Origin: Actinomadura sp. NAK00032
Lineage (GTDB): Bacteria > Actinomycetota > Actinomycetes > Streptosporangiales > Streptosporangiaceae
Assembly (NCBI RefSeq): GCF_013364275.1
Contig: NZ_CP054932.1
Coordinates: forward strand, 2,790,001 to 2,854,000
Direction: 5' to 3'
Length of the DNA stretch: 64,000 bases
The position numbers and the translations under genes are program-made. Shown here in pieces: positions 48,209 to 57,054 of this stretch; the stretch's first letter is position 1, and each line of letters begins with the position of its first letter. The notes beneath the pieces were generated by a model that was not told where the DNA came from, did no database searches, and saw nothing but the letters and a program-made list of their open reading frames with translations.

Positions 48209-48795
48209 CGGCCGGCGCCACGGAACCGGTCGCGGGCGCCCCCGGCCCGCCGCAGGCGGGCGTCTGGAACATCGCCAACGCGCTGACGATGGTCCGGATC
48301 GCGCTCGTCCCGCTGTTCGTGTGGCTGCTGTTCCTGGACGGCACCGGCTGGCGGCTCGCCGCGTTCGCGGTGTTCGCCGCCGCCTCGATCACCGACAAGA
48401 TCGACGGCGACATCGCGCGGGCCCGCGGCCTGGTCACCGACTTCGGCAAGATCGCCGACCCGATCGCCGACAAGGCGCTCACCGGCGCCGCGCTGGTCAG
48501 CCTGTCGGCGATGGGGGAGCTGTGGTGGTGGGTGACGGCCGCCATCATGGTCCGCGAGATCGGCATCACGGTGCTGCGCTTCGTCGTGATCCGGCACGGC
48601 GTGATCCCGGCCAGCAAGGGCGGGAAGCTGAAGACGATGCTGCAGGTCATCGCCATCGGCTTCTACATCCTGCCCGGCCCGCTCGACTACGTGCGGTGGG
48701 TGACGATGGGCGCCGCGCTCATCGTCACGGTCGTGACCGGTGCCGACTACCTGCTCCGGGCCTGGCGGCTGCGCCGCGCGCCCGAAGCGCCGTGA
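48205..48795 (+). CDS. pgsA: CDP-diacylglycerol-glycerol-3-phosphate 3-phosphatidyltransferase
   Basis: 196-aa membrane enzyme making phosphatidylglycerolphosphate. The CDP-alcohol phosphotransferase motif is perfect: D64, D67, G68, A71, R72, G81, D85, D89. Four to six membrane helices. The start overlaps the rimO stop (ATGA), and its TGA overlaps the GTG of the DUF1990 gene, so rimO, pgsA and the next gene are coupled. Actinomycete PgsA in this position usually precedes cinA. Confidence 0.93.
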   Translation: MTAGATEPVAGAPGPPQAGVWNIANALTMVRIALVPLFVWLLFLDGTGWRLAAFAVFAAASITDKIDGDIARARGLVTDFGKIADPIADKALTGAALVSLSAMGELWWWVTAAIMVREIGITVLRFVVIRHGVIPASKGGKLKTMLQVIAIGFYILPGPLDYVRWVTMGAALIVTVVTGADYLLRAWRLRRAPEAP

Positions 48796-49304
48796 CCGCA
48801 CAGGACTTCACCTACGCCGAGGTGGGCGCGACGCGGGACGCGGAGCGGCCGGCCGGGTACCGGCACCTGCGCGAGCGCGTGCCGGTCGGGCACGGCGCGG
48901 CGGCGTTCCAGGACGCGGCCGACGCGGTCATGGAGTTCTGGATGCACCGGGCGCTCCCCGCCCGGGTGGACGCCTCCGCCCGGCGCGCGGCGCCCGGGGT
49001 GAGCGTCGTCGTCCGGCTCGGCCTCGGCCCGCTGCGGGTGGCCGCGCCGTGCCGGATCGTGTGGACGCGCGAGGAGGAGCGCTACGCCGGCTGGGCGTAC
49101 GGGACGCTGCCGGGGCACCCGCTGGCGGGGGAGGAGGCGTTCGTCGTGCACCGGGACGAGGAGGACGACGTGTGGCTGACGGTCACCCTGTTCAGCCGGG
49201 CCGCGACCGCGCCGGCGCGGCTGGCGGGCCCGCTCGTCCGGGTGTTCCAGCGGATGTACGTCCGCCGCTGCGGCGCCGTGCTGCGCCGCCTGTCGAGGCC
49301 GTGA
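48792..49304 (+). CDS. DUF1990 family protein
   Basis: 170-aa protein. The start FTYAEVGATRDAERPAGYRHLRER and the middle RVAAPCRIVWTREEERYAGWAYGTLPGHPLAGEEAF match DUF1990, a family of unknown function with a START/SRPBCC-like shape. GTG 48792 overlaps the pgsA stop (GTGA). No membrane segment or catalytic motif. The translational link to pgsA is unusual and may mean a lipid-related role, but that is inference. Confidence 0.75.
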   Translation: MTAQDFTYAEVGATRDAERPAGYRHLRERVPVGHGAAAFQDAADAVMEFWMHRALPARVDASARRAAPGVSVVVRLGLGPLRVAAPCRIVWTREEERYAGWAYGTLPGHPLAGEEAFVVHRDEEDDVWLTVTLFSRAATAPARLAGPLVRVFQRMYVRRCGAVLRRLSRP

Positions 49305-49816
49305 CGCCCGCACGTGTGACGCCCGCGCGTGGGGCCGCGAGGCCACGCCCACCCCGGTCGTGGTCCCGCGGCCCCGTTCGCGCGGGCGCCACGCAATTCG
49401 ATTATCCCTGCCCGCGCCCGGTGGGACGAATCGATCAAATGAGTTTTGACTCACAATGTGACCTGCGCGTCCCGGATTTGTCGGGTCGCCGGGTCATTGA
49501 CGTGCGGCGACGATGCGCGCCCGGGTGGCCGCCCCGGCCGCGCGCCGTGGCGCGGCGGGTCCCCTTCGGGCGGCCAAAGCGCGGCCGTTCCTTTCGCGGC
49601 GCGACGGAAAAGGGATAAGCGGGGTGGAGCGGTTGAACGGGGCTATGTCGCTTGCGTCCTCATTCGGCCGTTTTTCGCGGTGAACCGGTGGCGCGCCGGG
49701 GTCGTCGCACCGGTCCGCGCCCGCCCCCGGGCCCGCGGCGCGCCGGGCCGGCGCCGGTACATTCGACTCGCCTGCGGACGCGCAACGGGCGGCCGCCGGC
49801 GAGGATTGGGGGCGCC
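49305..49816. other. Non-coding interval before cinA
   Basis: 512 bp without a convincing ORF on either strand. It contains a relatively AT-rich patch (49395-49465) with the perfect dyad TGAGT-TTTG-ACTCA at 49441-49454. Otherwise the sequence is GC-rich; no tRNA or known RNA fold was seen. Confidence 0.5.
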
Positions 49817-51112
49817 ATGCGAGTCGAACTGCTCACCGTCGGGGACGAGCTGCTCCTCGGCGACACGGTCAACGGCAACGCGGCGTGGCTCGGCCGGCGG
49901 CTCGCCGACCACGGCGTCGAGGTGACCCGCAGCGTCGTCGTCGGCGACGAGCTCGACGTGATCGTCGCGGCCGTCCAGGCGGCGCTCGGCCGGGCCGACG
50001 CGGTGATCACCACCGGCGGTCTCGGCCCCACCTACGACGACGTCACCCGGGACGCGCTCGCCGCGGCGGCCGGGGTGCCGCTCGTCCGCGACCCGGAACT
50101 GGAGGCGCGGCTGCGCGAGCGGACCGCCCGCGCCGGCCGCGAGCTGCGTCCGATGGCGCTGCGGATGGCCGACGTCCCGAAGGGGGCCGGGGTGCTCGCC
50201 AACTCGGCGGGCTCGGCGCCCGGCCTGCGCGTCGAGCTGCCCGGCGGGGTCGTCTACGCGCTGCCCGGCGTCCCGTTCGAGATGCGCACCATCATGGACG
50301 AGGCCGTGCTGCCGGAGCTCGCCCGGATCGCGGGCCTGCCCGCCGTCGCGCGCCGCACGCTGCGCACCGCCCGGCTGTGGGAGTCGGTCGTCGCGACGCG
50401 GCTCGCCGAGGTCGAGGCGATGGACGGGGTGCGGCTGGCGTACCTGCCCGACCCGGCCGAGGTGAAGATCCGGATCACCGTGGCCGGCCCGGACGCCGCC
50501 CGCCGGCTCGCGGACGTGGAGGCCCGCGTCCGCGACCTGCTCGGCACGGCGGTCTACGGGGCGGAGGAGGAGACGCTCGACCGGGTCGTCCACCGGCTGC
50601 TCGCCGAGCGCGGCGCCACCGTCGCCGCCGCCGAGTCGCTGACGGGCGGGCTCATCGGCGCGGAGCTGACCGCGATGCCCGGCTCGTCCGCCACCTTCGC
50701 GGGCGGCATGGTGACCTACGCGACGGAGGCGAAGCACCGGCTGCTCGGCGTCCCGGCGGAGCTGCTCGCCGCGCACGGCGCCGTCCACCCGGACGTGGCC
50801 GCCGCGATGGCCGCGGGCGTCCGGGACGCGCTCGGCGCGGCCTACGGGATCGCGGTGACCGGAGTCGCGGGCCCCGAGCCGCAGGACGGCCGCCCGGTGG
50901 GCACGGTCTTCGTCGGCGTGGCCGGACCCGGCGAATCGCGAACTGTGGTCAGTCCGAAACTCTCCGTGCCCGGCCCCGGGCCGGAGACCCGCGCGGTGAT
51001 CCGGCGGATGACCGTCGTGCACGCCCTTGAGCTGCTGAGACGCGTGCTGCTGGGGCTTGACGCCGCGGAGGAGAGCGAGGAGGCTCAGGCAGATCGGGAA
51101 GACCGGGACTGA
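49817..51112 (+). CDS. cinA: CinA family protein (competence/damage-inducible, nicotinamide-nucleotide amidase)
   Basis: 431-aa two-domain protein. The N-terminal COG1058/MoCF-like domain has GDELLLGDTVN and TTGGLGPTYDDVT; the C-terminal CinA/PncC domain has AAESLTGGLIGAELT and AVTGVAGPEPQDGRPVG, typical of NMN deamidase. ATG 49817 with GAGG-type site upstream. Sitting before clgR and after pgsA is the standard actinomycete order. Confidence 0.92.
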   Translation: MRVELLTVGDELLLGDTVNGNAAWLGRRLADHGVEVTRSVVVGDELDVIVAAVQAALGRADAVITTGGLGPTYDDVTRDALAAAAGVPLVRDPELEARLRERTARAGRELRPMALRMADVPKGAGVLANSAGSAPGLRVELPGGVVYALPGVPFEMRTIMDEAVLPELARIAGLPAVARRTLRTARLWESVVATRLAEVEAMDGVRLAYLPDPAEVKIRITVAGPDAARRLADVEARVRDLLGTAVYGAEEETLDRVVHRLLAERGATVAAAESLTGGLIGAELTAMPGSSATFAGGMVTYATEAKHRLLGVPAELLAAHGAVHPDVAAAMAAGVRDALGAAYGIAVTGVAGPEPQDGRPVGTVFVGVAGPGESRTVVSPKLSVPGPGPETRAVIRRMTVVHALELLRRVLLGLDAAEESEEAQADREDRD

Positions 51113-51124
51113 TTACAGCGTTAC

Positions 51125-51137
51125 GTTCCGAGCGAAC
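51125..51137 (+). promoter_or_regulatory. GTTC-N5-GAAC dyad, possible ClgR operator
   Basis: GTTC (51125-51128) and GAAC (51134-51137) flank CGAGC, 86 bp before clgR. On the minus strand it reads GTTCGCT, close to half of the known ClgR box. Confidence 0.4.
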
Positions 51138-51223
51138 ACGAAATCAACGGTCTGCCATGGCCGCCGTCAAGGCGGGTACGGTGGAACCGGCAGATGGTCC
51201 GAACTGAGGGAGGGAGCGAGACG

Positions 51224-51577
51224 ATGGTCCTGCTTCGCCAGCTGCTCGGTGACGTACTGCGGCAGCTGCGGCTGCGCCAGGGACGCACCCTCCGTGAGGT
51301 GTCCGCGGCGGCGCGGGTGTCACTCGGCTATCTCTCCGAGGTCGAGCGGGGTCAGAAGGAAGCCTCCTCGGAGCTGCTCTCCTCGATCTGCAAGGCACTG
51401 GGCGTCCCGCTGTCGCACGTGCTGCGGGAGGTCGCGGATCAGCTCGCCCTCGCCGAGCTGCAGCACGAGCCCGTCATGGCGGGCGCGCCCGAGCACGAGC
51501 GCATCGCGGCCGAGAGCATTCCGGAGACGCCGGAGGAGATCACCGGGGAGTTCCGCGCCGACATGGTCGCGGCCTGA
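51224..51577 (+). CDS. clgR: ClgR-type transcriptional regulator (XRE family)
   Basis: 117-aa activator of clp protease and other stress genes. The helix-turn-helix starts at [36 protein letters not shown], read in segments; the family tail includes [14 protein letters not shown]. The C-terminal VAA matches the Clp-degraded tail known in Streptomyces ClgR, so it may be unstable. GGAGGGAG lies 7-10 nt upstream. Position after cinA is conserved. Confidence 0.88.
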   Translation: MVLLRQLLGDVLRQLRLRQGRTLREVSAAARVSLGYLSEVERGQKEASSELLSSICKALGVPLSHVLREVADQLALAELQHEPVMAGAPEHERIAAESIPETPEEITGEFRADMVAA

Positions 51578-51590
51578 CCCGGTCTGGGCG

Positions 51591-51644
51591 GCGTTCATGC
51601 CCGACCCGGGGCCGCGGGTGTGCGCGGCCTCACTGCATGAACGC
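51591..51644. repeat. Long nested inverted repeat between clgR and dps
   Basis: GCGTTCATGC (51591-51600) and GCATGAACGC (51635-51644) are perfect 10-bp arms. Within the 34-nt loop GGCCGCG (51610-51616) pairs with CGCGGCC (51623-51629). No T-run. Confidence 0.65.
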
Positions 51645-51708
51645 GGCATTCGCGGGGATCTTCCCGTGTTGTAGCGGATAACCGTAACGACGCGGAAGGA
51701 GCCCGATA

Positions 51709-52176
51709 ATGGCGAGGGTCAAGAGCCCGCTCCCGGACGAGGCCGTCAAGGTCGTGGGGGAGGCCCTGCAGGGTTCTCTCGTCGACCTCATCGACCTGTC
51801 CCTGGTGGCCAAGCAGGCGCACTGGAACCTGACCGGGCGCAACTTCAAGGTCGTCCACGAGCACCTGGACGAGGTGGTCGCGCTCGCGCGCACCGGCCAG
51901 GACGACGTGGCCGAGCGCGCCGTGGCGATCGGGGTGAACCCCGACGGCCGCGCCCGCACGGTCGCCGACCGCACGAAGCTCCCCCAGCTGGAGGCCGGGT
52001 ACCTGGACGACGACAAGGTCGTCGCCGCGGTCACCGACACGCTGGCGCAGATCATCGGGCGGTTCCGGGAGCGCATCGCCGCGACCGACGAGCCCGATCA
52101 GGTGACCCAGGACCTGCTCATCGGCATCACCGCCGAACTCGAGAAGCAGCACTGGATGTTCCAGGCCCAGACCTGA
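51709..52176 (+). CDS. dps: Dps family DNA-binding/ferroxidase protein
   Basis: 155-aa four-helix ferritin-like protein. The ferroxidase pattern is AHWNLTGRNFKVVHEHLDEV, with H and D/E ligands as in Dps. ATG 51709 has GAAGGAG 6-7 nt upstream. Protects DNA and stores iron under oxidative stress. A strong intrinsic terminator follows at 52270-52308. Confidence 0.9.
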   Translation: MARVKSPLPDEAVKVVGEALQGSLVDLIDLSLVAKQAHWNLTGRNFKVVHEHLDEVVALARTGQDDVAERAVAIGVNPDGRARTVADRTKLPQLEAGYLDDDKVVAAVTDTLAQIIGRFRERIAATDEPDQVTQDLLIGITAELEKQHWMFQAQT

Positions 52177-52269
52177 CAGACCTGGCAGACCGGACGGACC
52201 TGACGAACGGCGACCGGTCCGGCGTCGCGCCGCCGCGATCCCGGCGCGGACCGGACCCGGCCGGCCCCG

Positions 52270-52308
52270 GCCCCGGCGCCCGCCCTCCCGGCGGGCGCCG
52301 GGGCTTTT
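52270..52308 (+). terminator. dps terminator
   Basis: Perfect 15-bp arms GCCCCGGCGCCCGCC (52270-52284) and GGCGGGCGCCGGGGC (52290-52304) with a 5-nt loop, then TTTT. Confidence 0.8.
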
Positions 52309-52318
52309 CGTGTCCAGG

Positions 52319-53209
52319 TCAGCTGTCGCCGTGCAGGTGCTCCAGGACGGTCTCGGCGAACTCGGTGGCGAGGGGGCTGAGGGCGTCCCAGTGCCGCGCG
52401 GCCCAGCCTGCCGTGAGCGGCGGCAGGTCGGGGATGGGCAGCAGCCTGACCTCGCCCTGCCCCCGGCCCCAGCCGGGGAGGGCGGGCAGGATCGCCTGGC
52501 CCAGCCCGAGTTCGGCGAGCAGCAGCGCGGTGTCCCAGTCGGCGACGCTCGTGGTGGACGCCAGCCGGACGCCGTGCCGTTCGAGGTGCATCTCCAGATG
52601 GACGCGCGACGTGGAGTGCGCGGGCAGTTCGATGTACCGGATCCCCGCCAGGTCGTCCAGCGCGATCGACGCCCGCTCCGCCAGCGGGTCGCCCGTGTGG
52701 ACGGCGAGCATCCACGGCAGCTCGCAGGAGGCGCGCTGCTCGACGCCCTCCAGCGCGGGGCCGATCGTCACCCAGGCCAGGTCCGCCGTGTGCGAGCGGA
52801 CGGCCTCCAGGCAGCGGCGGCTGGATCCCGCCGTCTCGAACTGCAGGGCCGCCTCGGGGTGCCGCGCGCGGAACGCCGCCACCCCCGCGGCCATGAAGTG
52901 CCGGACGGTCGTGGCGCCCGTCGCGATCCGGACGGTGCCGCCGACGCCCCGGCGCAGGTCGTCGAGGTGGCGCAGCGCGGCGTCCAGCCCGGCCAGGCCG
53001 TCCGTCGCCGCCCGGTGCAGGACGCGCCCGGCCCGCGTCGGCACCACGCCGCGCGGGCGCCGCTCCAGCAGGACGAGCCCGGTCTCCCGCTCCAGCCGCT
53101 TCACGTGCTGGCTGACGGCCGACTGGCTGCACGACAGGTCGCGCGCCACCGCGCTGAGGTTGCCCGCCGCGCAGACGGCGGTGAACACGCGGAGGTCGTC
53201 CAGGGTCAT
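52319..53209 (-). CDS. LysR-type transcriptional regulator
   Basis: 296-aa LysR regulator. The N-terminal winged helix has LRVFTAVCAAGNLSAVARDL and SQSAVSQHVKRLERETG; the effector domain (about residues 90-290) follows. The start is the family start MTLDDLRVF. It is not divergent from its target: the gene upstream on the same strand is nei, with a palindrome between. The target gene and ligand are not visible here. Confidence 0.88.
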   Translation of the reverse strand: MTLDDLRVFTAVCAAGNLSAVARDLSCSQSAVSQHVKRLERETGLVLLERRPRGVVPTRAGRVLHRAATDGLAGLDAALRHLDDLRRGVGGTVRIATGATTVRHFMAAGVAAFRARHPEAALQFETAGSSRRCLEAVRSHTADLAWVTIGPALEGVEQRASCELPWMLAVHTGDPLAERASIALDDLAGIRYIELPAHSTSRVHLEMHLERHGVRLASTTSVADWDTALLLAELGLGQAILPALPGWGRGQGEVRLLPIPDLPPLTAGWAARHWDALSPLATEFAETVLEHLHGDS

Positions 53210-53323
53210 GTGTCCAAGCTAGAGCTGGGAGACCGATAAGGAAACCCGAGAATTGACTTGGAACGGTCGCAGTTCGAAGATCGTCCTACGGGCGCAGGAT
53301 CCGGCGACCCGGTCAAGCGGCGA

Positions 53324-53351
53324 CCCGCCCGGAGCCCGGGCTCCGGGCGGG
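53324..53351 (-). terminator. Perfect 28-bp palindrome after nei
   Basis: CCCGCCCGGAGCCC (53324-53337) is immediately followed by GGGCTCCGGGCGGG (53338-53351). It lies downstream of nei on the minus strand, between nei and the LysR gene. Confidence 0.5.
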
Positions 53352-53379
53352 CGTCGACCGCCCGCCCCGTCCCGGCCCG

Positions 53380-54162
53380 CTAGCCCGTCGCGGGCTGGCA
53401 GCGCGGGCACCAGAACGTGACCCGCTCCCCGGCCTGCTCCGCGCGCTCGATCCGCGTCCCGCAGCGCCGGCAGGGGCGCCCGGCGCGCCCGTACACCCAG
53501 TGCTCCCGCCCGCGGCCCCGGTCGCCGGTGGTGATGTGGCCGTGCCGCTCCTTGTTGGCGTCCAGGAGCCGGTGAGACAGCTCCACGAGCGCTGCGAGGT
53601 CGGGAACGTCCCGGATCGGGGTCCACGGGTTCACGCCCCGCAGGAACAGGACCTCGGCCTTGTAGACGTTGCCGATCCCGGCGAGCCGCGTCTGGTCGAG
53701 CAGCGCCTCCCCGGCGGCCCGCGCCGGCTGCTCGCCGAGCCGGGCCACGGCCTCCGCGGCCGCCTCCGGGCCCCACGCCGGGTCGAGCAGGTCGGGCCCG
53801 AGGTGGCCCACCGCCGCGTCCTCCTCGGCGGTGCGCAGCAGCTCGACCACGCCGAGCGAGTAGCCGACCGCCTGCCACTGCGCGTTCGCCAGGACCAGCC
53901 GGACCCGGTGGTCGCGGGGCGGCGGCCCGGTCCGGCGGATCTGCCAGCGCCCCTCCATCAGCAGGTGCGTGTGGACGGTGAGCCCGCCCTCGACGCGGGT
54001 GAGCAGGTGCTTGCCCCGCGACAGCGACTCCAGGACCGTCCGGCCGCGCAGGTCGGCCGTGGCGAGCCGGGGGACGCGGAAGTCCGAGCGCGTCAGGACC
54101 CGCCCGGCGAGCGCCTCGCGCAACCGCCGGGCCGTCCACCAGACGACGTCGCCCTCGGGCAT
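53380..54162 (-). CDS. Fpg/Nei family DNA glycosylase
   Basis: 260-aa bifunctional glycosylase/AP lyase. The N-terminal catalytic P2-E3 is intact (MPEGD), a helix-two-turn-helix with GIGNVYKAE follows, and the C-terminal zinc finger has C231, C234, C252 and C255. The sequence resembles actinobacterial Nei2. It starts 3 bp after the Rrf2 gene's stop on the same strand, so the two are an operon. It would remove oxidised pyrimidines. Confidence 0.9.
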   Translation of the reverse strand: MPEGDVVWWTARRLREALAGRVLTRSDFRVPRLATADLRGRTVLESLSRGKHLLTRVEGGLTVHTHLLMEGRWQIRRTGPPPRDHRVRLVLANAQWQAVGYSLGVVELLRTAEEDAAVGHLGPDLLDPAWGPEAAAEAVARLGEQPARAAGEALLDQTRLAGIGNVYKAEVLFLRGVNPWTPIRDVPDLAALVELSHRLLDANKERHGHITTGDRGRGREHWVYGRAGRPCRRCGTRIERAEQAGERVTFWCPRCQPATG

Positions 54163-54165
54163 GGC

Positions 54166-54630
54166 TCAGATCAGCGAGGGGCTCTCCCAGGCGGACGGGT
54201 CCTCGGTGAGCTTCTGGACGGGGGCGGGCAGCTCCCCGGCCGCGATGTGCGCGAGCGTGACCTGCTCCAGGATGGCGCGCTCGCTGGCGCGCAGCGCGAT
54301 CCACACCTCCTGCAGGGAGCGCGCCGGCCCCTCGTACCCGACGTGCTCGGGGCGCTCGCCGCGGACGCCGAGCAGCGGCCCGTCGATGGCGCGGATGATG
54401 TCGGCGAGGGAGATCCGCTCGGCGGGCCGCGCCAGCCAGTAGCCGCCCTCGGGGCCGCGCTGGCTCCGGACGAGGCCGGACCGGCGCAGCTGGCCGAGGA
54501 TGTTCTCGAGGAATTTGGGCGGGATCTGCTGGGCCTCGGCGAGCTGCACCGCGGTCACCGGGTGACTCCCGGCGACCGCCAGCTCGGCGGCGGCACGCAG
54601 CGCGTAGTCGACCCTGGCGGACAATCGCAT
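54166..54630 (-). CDS. Rrf2 family transcriptional regulator (no cysteine)
   Basis: 154-aa winged-helix regulator. The DNA-binding part is MRLSARVDYALRAAAELA through LRRSGLVRSQRGPEGGYWLA, the Rrf2 signature. No Cys occurs anywhere, so it cannot bind the Fe-S cluster of IscR or NsrR. ATG 54630 is the family start. A GATAAT box lies 6 nt upstream. It precedes nei by 3 bp; DNA-damage control of nei is possible. Confidence 0.9.
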   Translation of the reverse strand: MRLSARVDYALRAAAELAVAGSHPVTAVQLAEAQQIPPKFLENILGQLRRSGLVRSQRGPEGGYWLARPAERISLADIIRAIDGPLLGVRGERPEHVGYEGPARSLQEVWIALRASERAILEQVTLAHIAAGELPAPVQKLTEDPSAWESPSLI

Positions 54631-54748
54631 GTACGCATTATCCCTTGTCGGACGAACCACTCGGGCCCCGCGCGGCCGGGGCGAGCGAGGGTGGAACGCG
54701 GCGCGCCCGCCGGAACCGGGCTCCTTGTCCGGCGGGCGCGCCGCGGGC

Positions 54749-56215
54749 TCAGCCGGCCGGGGCGAGGCCGAGGAGTTCCGCGGCGGCCTGGGCGTTGGCC
54801 GCGGCGGCGCCGTAGGTGGCGAGGTAGACGGCCGATCCGGGGCGCCAGACGGGCAGCCCCATCTCGACGACGACCGTGTCGGGACGGGCGGTCAGCAGCG
54901 CCGTGGCGAGCGCGCGCTGCCCGGCGTGCCGGTGCGCGTCGCGCAGGACGACGACCAGGCCGCGCCCCTTGGCACGGTCCAGGACGCGGTCCGCCGCGCC
55001 GTCCGCGCCGTCCGTCCGGACGGCGTCGGGCGCCCACGGGTGCAGCCCCCACGGGGTCGGGCCGACGGCGATGTTGCCGGACGACTCCGTCTCCACGACC
55101 AGCGGCGGCCCGGCCCAGCCTGGGAGCGCTCCCGTGACCCGCACGGCGCGGCGCGCGGCCGCCAGGCCGGCGGCGCGGTCCACCACGGCGGGGACCGGCT
55201 CGGCGAGCCAGTCCCGCAGCAGCGCGGTGCGCTCGGCCGCCGCCGCCAGCCGCGCCGCCGGCAGCCGGCCCGTCCGCACCGCCTCGTCGATCGCGGCGAG
55301 GGTCGCCTCGACGGTCTCGGCGCCCTCCTTGGGGCCGAGGCAGAGCAGGTCGGCGCCCGCGATGAGGGCCCGCACGGACGCCTCCGGGATGCCGATCGCG
55401 CCGCTCGCGCCCTCCATGTCGAGCGCGTCGGTGACGATCACGCCCTGGTAGCCGAGGTGCTCGCGCAGCAGCCCGGTGATCGCCGCGTGCGACAGCGTGG
55501 CGGGCGTGCCCGCGGTGATCGCGGGCAGGTTGAGGTGGCCGGTCATCACCGCCCGGGTGCCGGCGGCGATCGCCGCCCGGAACGGGACCAGCTCGCGGCG
55601 GTCCAGCAGCTCCAGGTCGGCGTCGACGAGCGGCACCGACAGGTGCGAGTCGTCCACCGTCGCGCCGTGCCCGGGGAAGTGCTTGGCGCAGGCCGCGACG
55701 CCCGCCTCCTGCGTCCCGGTGACGGACGCGGCGGCGTGCCGGGCGACCAGCTCGGGGTCGGAGCCGAACGAGCGGGTCCCGATCACCGGGTTGTCGTCGG
55801 CGGTGTTGACGTCCACCGACGGCGCGAAGTTGAAGTTCACGCCGACCTCGGCCAGCTCGGCGCCCAGGGAGCGGTAGACGCGCCGGGTCAGCTCGGGGTC
55901 GTCCACGGCGCCGAGCGCGGCGTTGCCGGGGTAGGGGCTGCCGGTCGCGTGGCCGCCCAGCCGGGTGACGTCCCCGCCCTCCTCGTCGATCGTGACGAAC
56001 GGGTCGCCGGCCTTGCGCATCTGCGCGGTGAGCGCGGCGAGGGACTCCGGGCTCGGCACGTTGCCGGTGAGGGCGAAGAGCGTGACGCCGGCGAGGCCGC
56101 CCTCCAGCTCGTCCAGCAGCCAACGCGGCGCGGTCGGCCCGAGGAACGACGGGAGCAGCGTCCCGCGCGCCAGCCGGGCGATCTCCGCCGTGGTCGCGAT
56201 GTCGTCGGTCGTCAC
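54749..56215 (-). CDS. Beta-N-acetylhexosaminidase, GH3 (NagZ-like)
   Basis: 488-aa cytoplasmic glycosidase that removes terminal N-acetylglucosamine. GH3/NagZ signatures are KHFPGHGATVDDSH, with the His-Asp catalytic dyad, and VTDALDMEGASG, with the nucleophile Asp. The product is longer than E. coli NagZ, with a C-terminal Rossmann-like region (about residues 365-485). GTG 56215 overlaps the permease stop (GTGA), so it is the last gene of the ABC operon and processes what the importer brings in. Confidence 0.88.
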   Translation of the reverse strand: MTTDDIATTAEIARLARGTLLPSFLGPTAPRWLLDELEGGLAGVTLFALTGNVPSPESLAALTAQMRKAGDPFVTIDEEGGDVTRLGGHATGSPYPGNAALGAVDDPELTRRVYRSLGAELAEVGVNFNFAPSVDVNTADDNPVIGTRSFGSDPELVARHAAASVTGTQEAGVAACAKHFPGHGATVDDSHLSVPLVDADLELLDRRELVPFRAAIAAGTRAVMTGHLNLPAITAGTPATLSHAAITGLLREHLGYQGVIVTDALDMEGASGAIGIPEASVRALIAGADLLCLGPKEGAETVEATLAAIDEAVRTGRLPAARLAAAAERTALLRDWLAEPVPAVVDRAAGLAAARRAVRVTGALPGWAGPPLVVETESSGNIAVGPTPWGLHPWAPDAVRTDGADGAADRVLDRAKGRGLVVVLRDAHRHAGQRALATALLTARPDTVVVEMGLPVWRPGSAVYLATYGAAAANAQAAAELLGLAPAG

Positions 56216-57054
56216 CCCTTCACCGCCCCGGCGGTGAGGCCGGACACCATGCGGCGCTGGACGAGCAGGAAGAAGGCGATGACGGGAATGGTGAGCAGCG
56301 TGGACGCTGCCATGATGGGCCCCCAGGCGTTGCCGCTGCGGCCGAAGAAGAACTGCAGCATGATCGGCAAGGTGTACTTGTCCTGGTCTTCCAGGAACGT
56401 GTAGGCGAAGATGAACTCGTTCCACGCGGTGATGAACGAGAAGATGCTGGTCGCCACGAGTCCGGGCGCCACCAGCGGGAGCAGGACCGTGAAGAAGGTC
56501 CGGACCGGGCCGGCGCCGTCGATCTCGGCGGCCTCCTCCAGCTCGCGCGGCACCGCGGCGACGAACCCGCGCAGCATCCAGATGGCGAACGGCACGGCGA
56601 AGCCGATGTAGACGAGCGCGAGCCCGCCGAGGCTGTTGAGCAGGTCGAGCTGCTTCAGGTCGAGGAACAGCGGGATGACCAGCGCCTCCAGCGGCACCAT
56701 CTGCACCACCAGCAGCATGACCAGGAAGGTCGTGCGGAACCGGAAGCGGAACCGGGCGACGGCGGTGGCCGCCATCAGCGCGAGCAGCCCGGACGCGAGG
56801 ACGGTGATGAGGGCGAGCACCGCGCTGTTGCGGAAGTACTCCCAGAAGGAGACCTCGGCGATGCCGCCGTTCAGCACCAGATCGAAGTGGTCCAGCGTCG
56901 GGTGGGAGGGGAGCGGTTTCGGTGTCGTGCTGAAGATCTCGGTGTTCGGCTTGAACGCGGTGGAGGCCATCCAGAAGACCGGGAACACCGCGACGAGGAA
57001 GACGAGGATCCCCGTCCCGTTCAGCAGGATCCTGCGCGGCAGCGAGGGCTTCAT
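56212..57054 (-). CDS. Carbohydrate ABC transporter permease (MalG type)
   Basis: 280-aa CUT1 permease with six membrane helices. The EAA loop is EEAAEIDGAGPVRTFFTVLLPLVAP, read in segments. GGGGGAG lies before the ATG. Start overlaps the MalF-type gene's stop (ATGA). Pairs with the 57051-58022 permease. Confidence 0.9.
   Translation of the reverse strand: MKPSLPRRILLNGTGILVFLVAVFPVFWMASTAFKPNTEIFSTTPKPLPSHPTLDHFDLVLNGGIAEVSFWEYFRNSAVLALITVLASGLLALMAATAVARFRFRFRTTFLVMLLVVQMVPLEALVIPLFLDLKQLDLLNSLGGLALVYIGFAVPFAIWMLRGFVAAVPRELEEAAEIDGAGPVRTFFTVLLPLVAPGLVATSIFSFITAWNEFIFAYTFLEDQDKYTLPIMLQFFFGRSGNAWGPIMAASTLLTIPVIAFFLLVQRRMVSGLTAGAVKG

Noticed and set aside
49446..49925. ORF of 159 codons across the cinA leader
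   Set aside because: It starts in an AT-rich non-coding patch, runs over the cinA start in another frame, has no ribosome binding site and is Arg-rich shadow sequence.
53324..53351. Insertion-sequence terminal repeat from the 28-bp palindrome
   Set aside because: It is a single continuous palindrome downstream of nei, with no transposase or matching partner copy; a terminator explains it.
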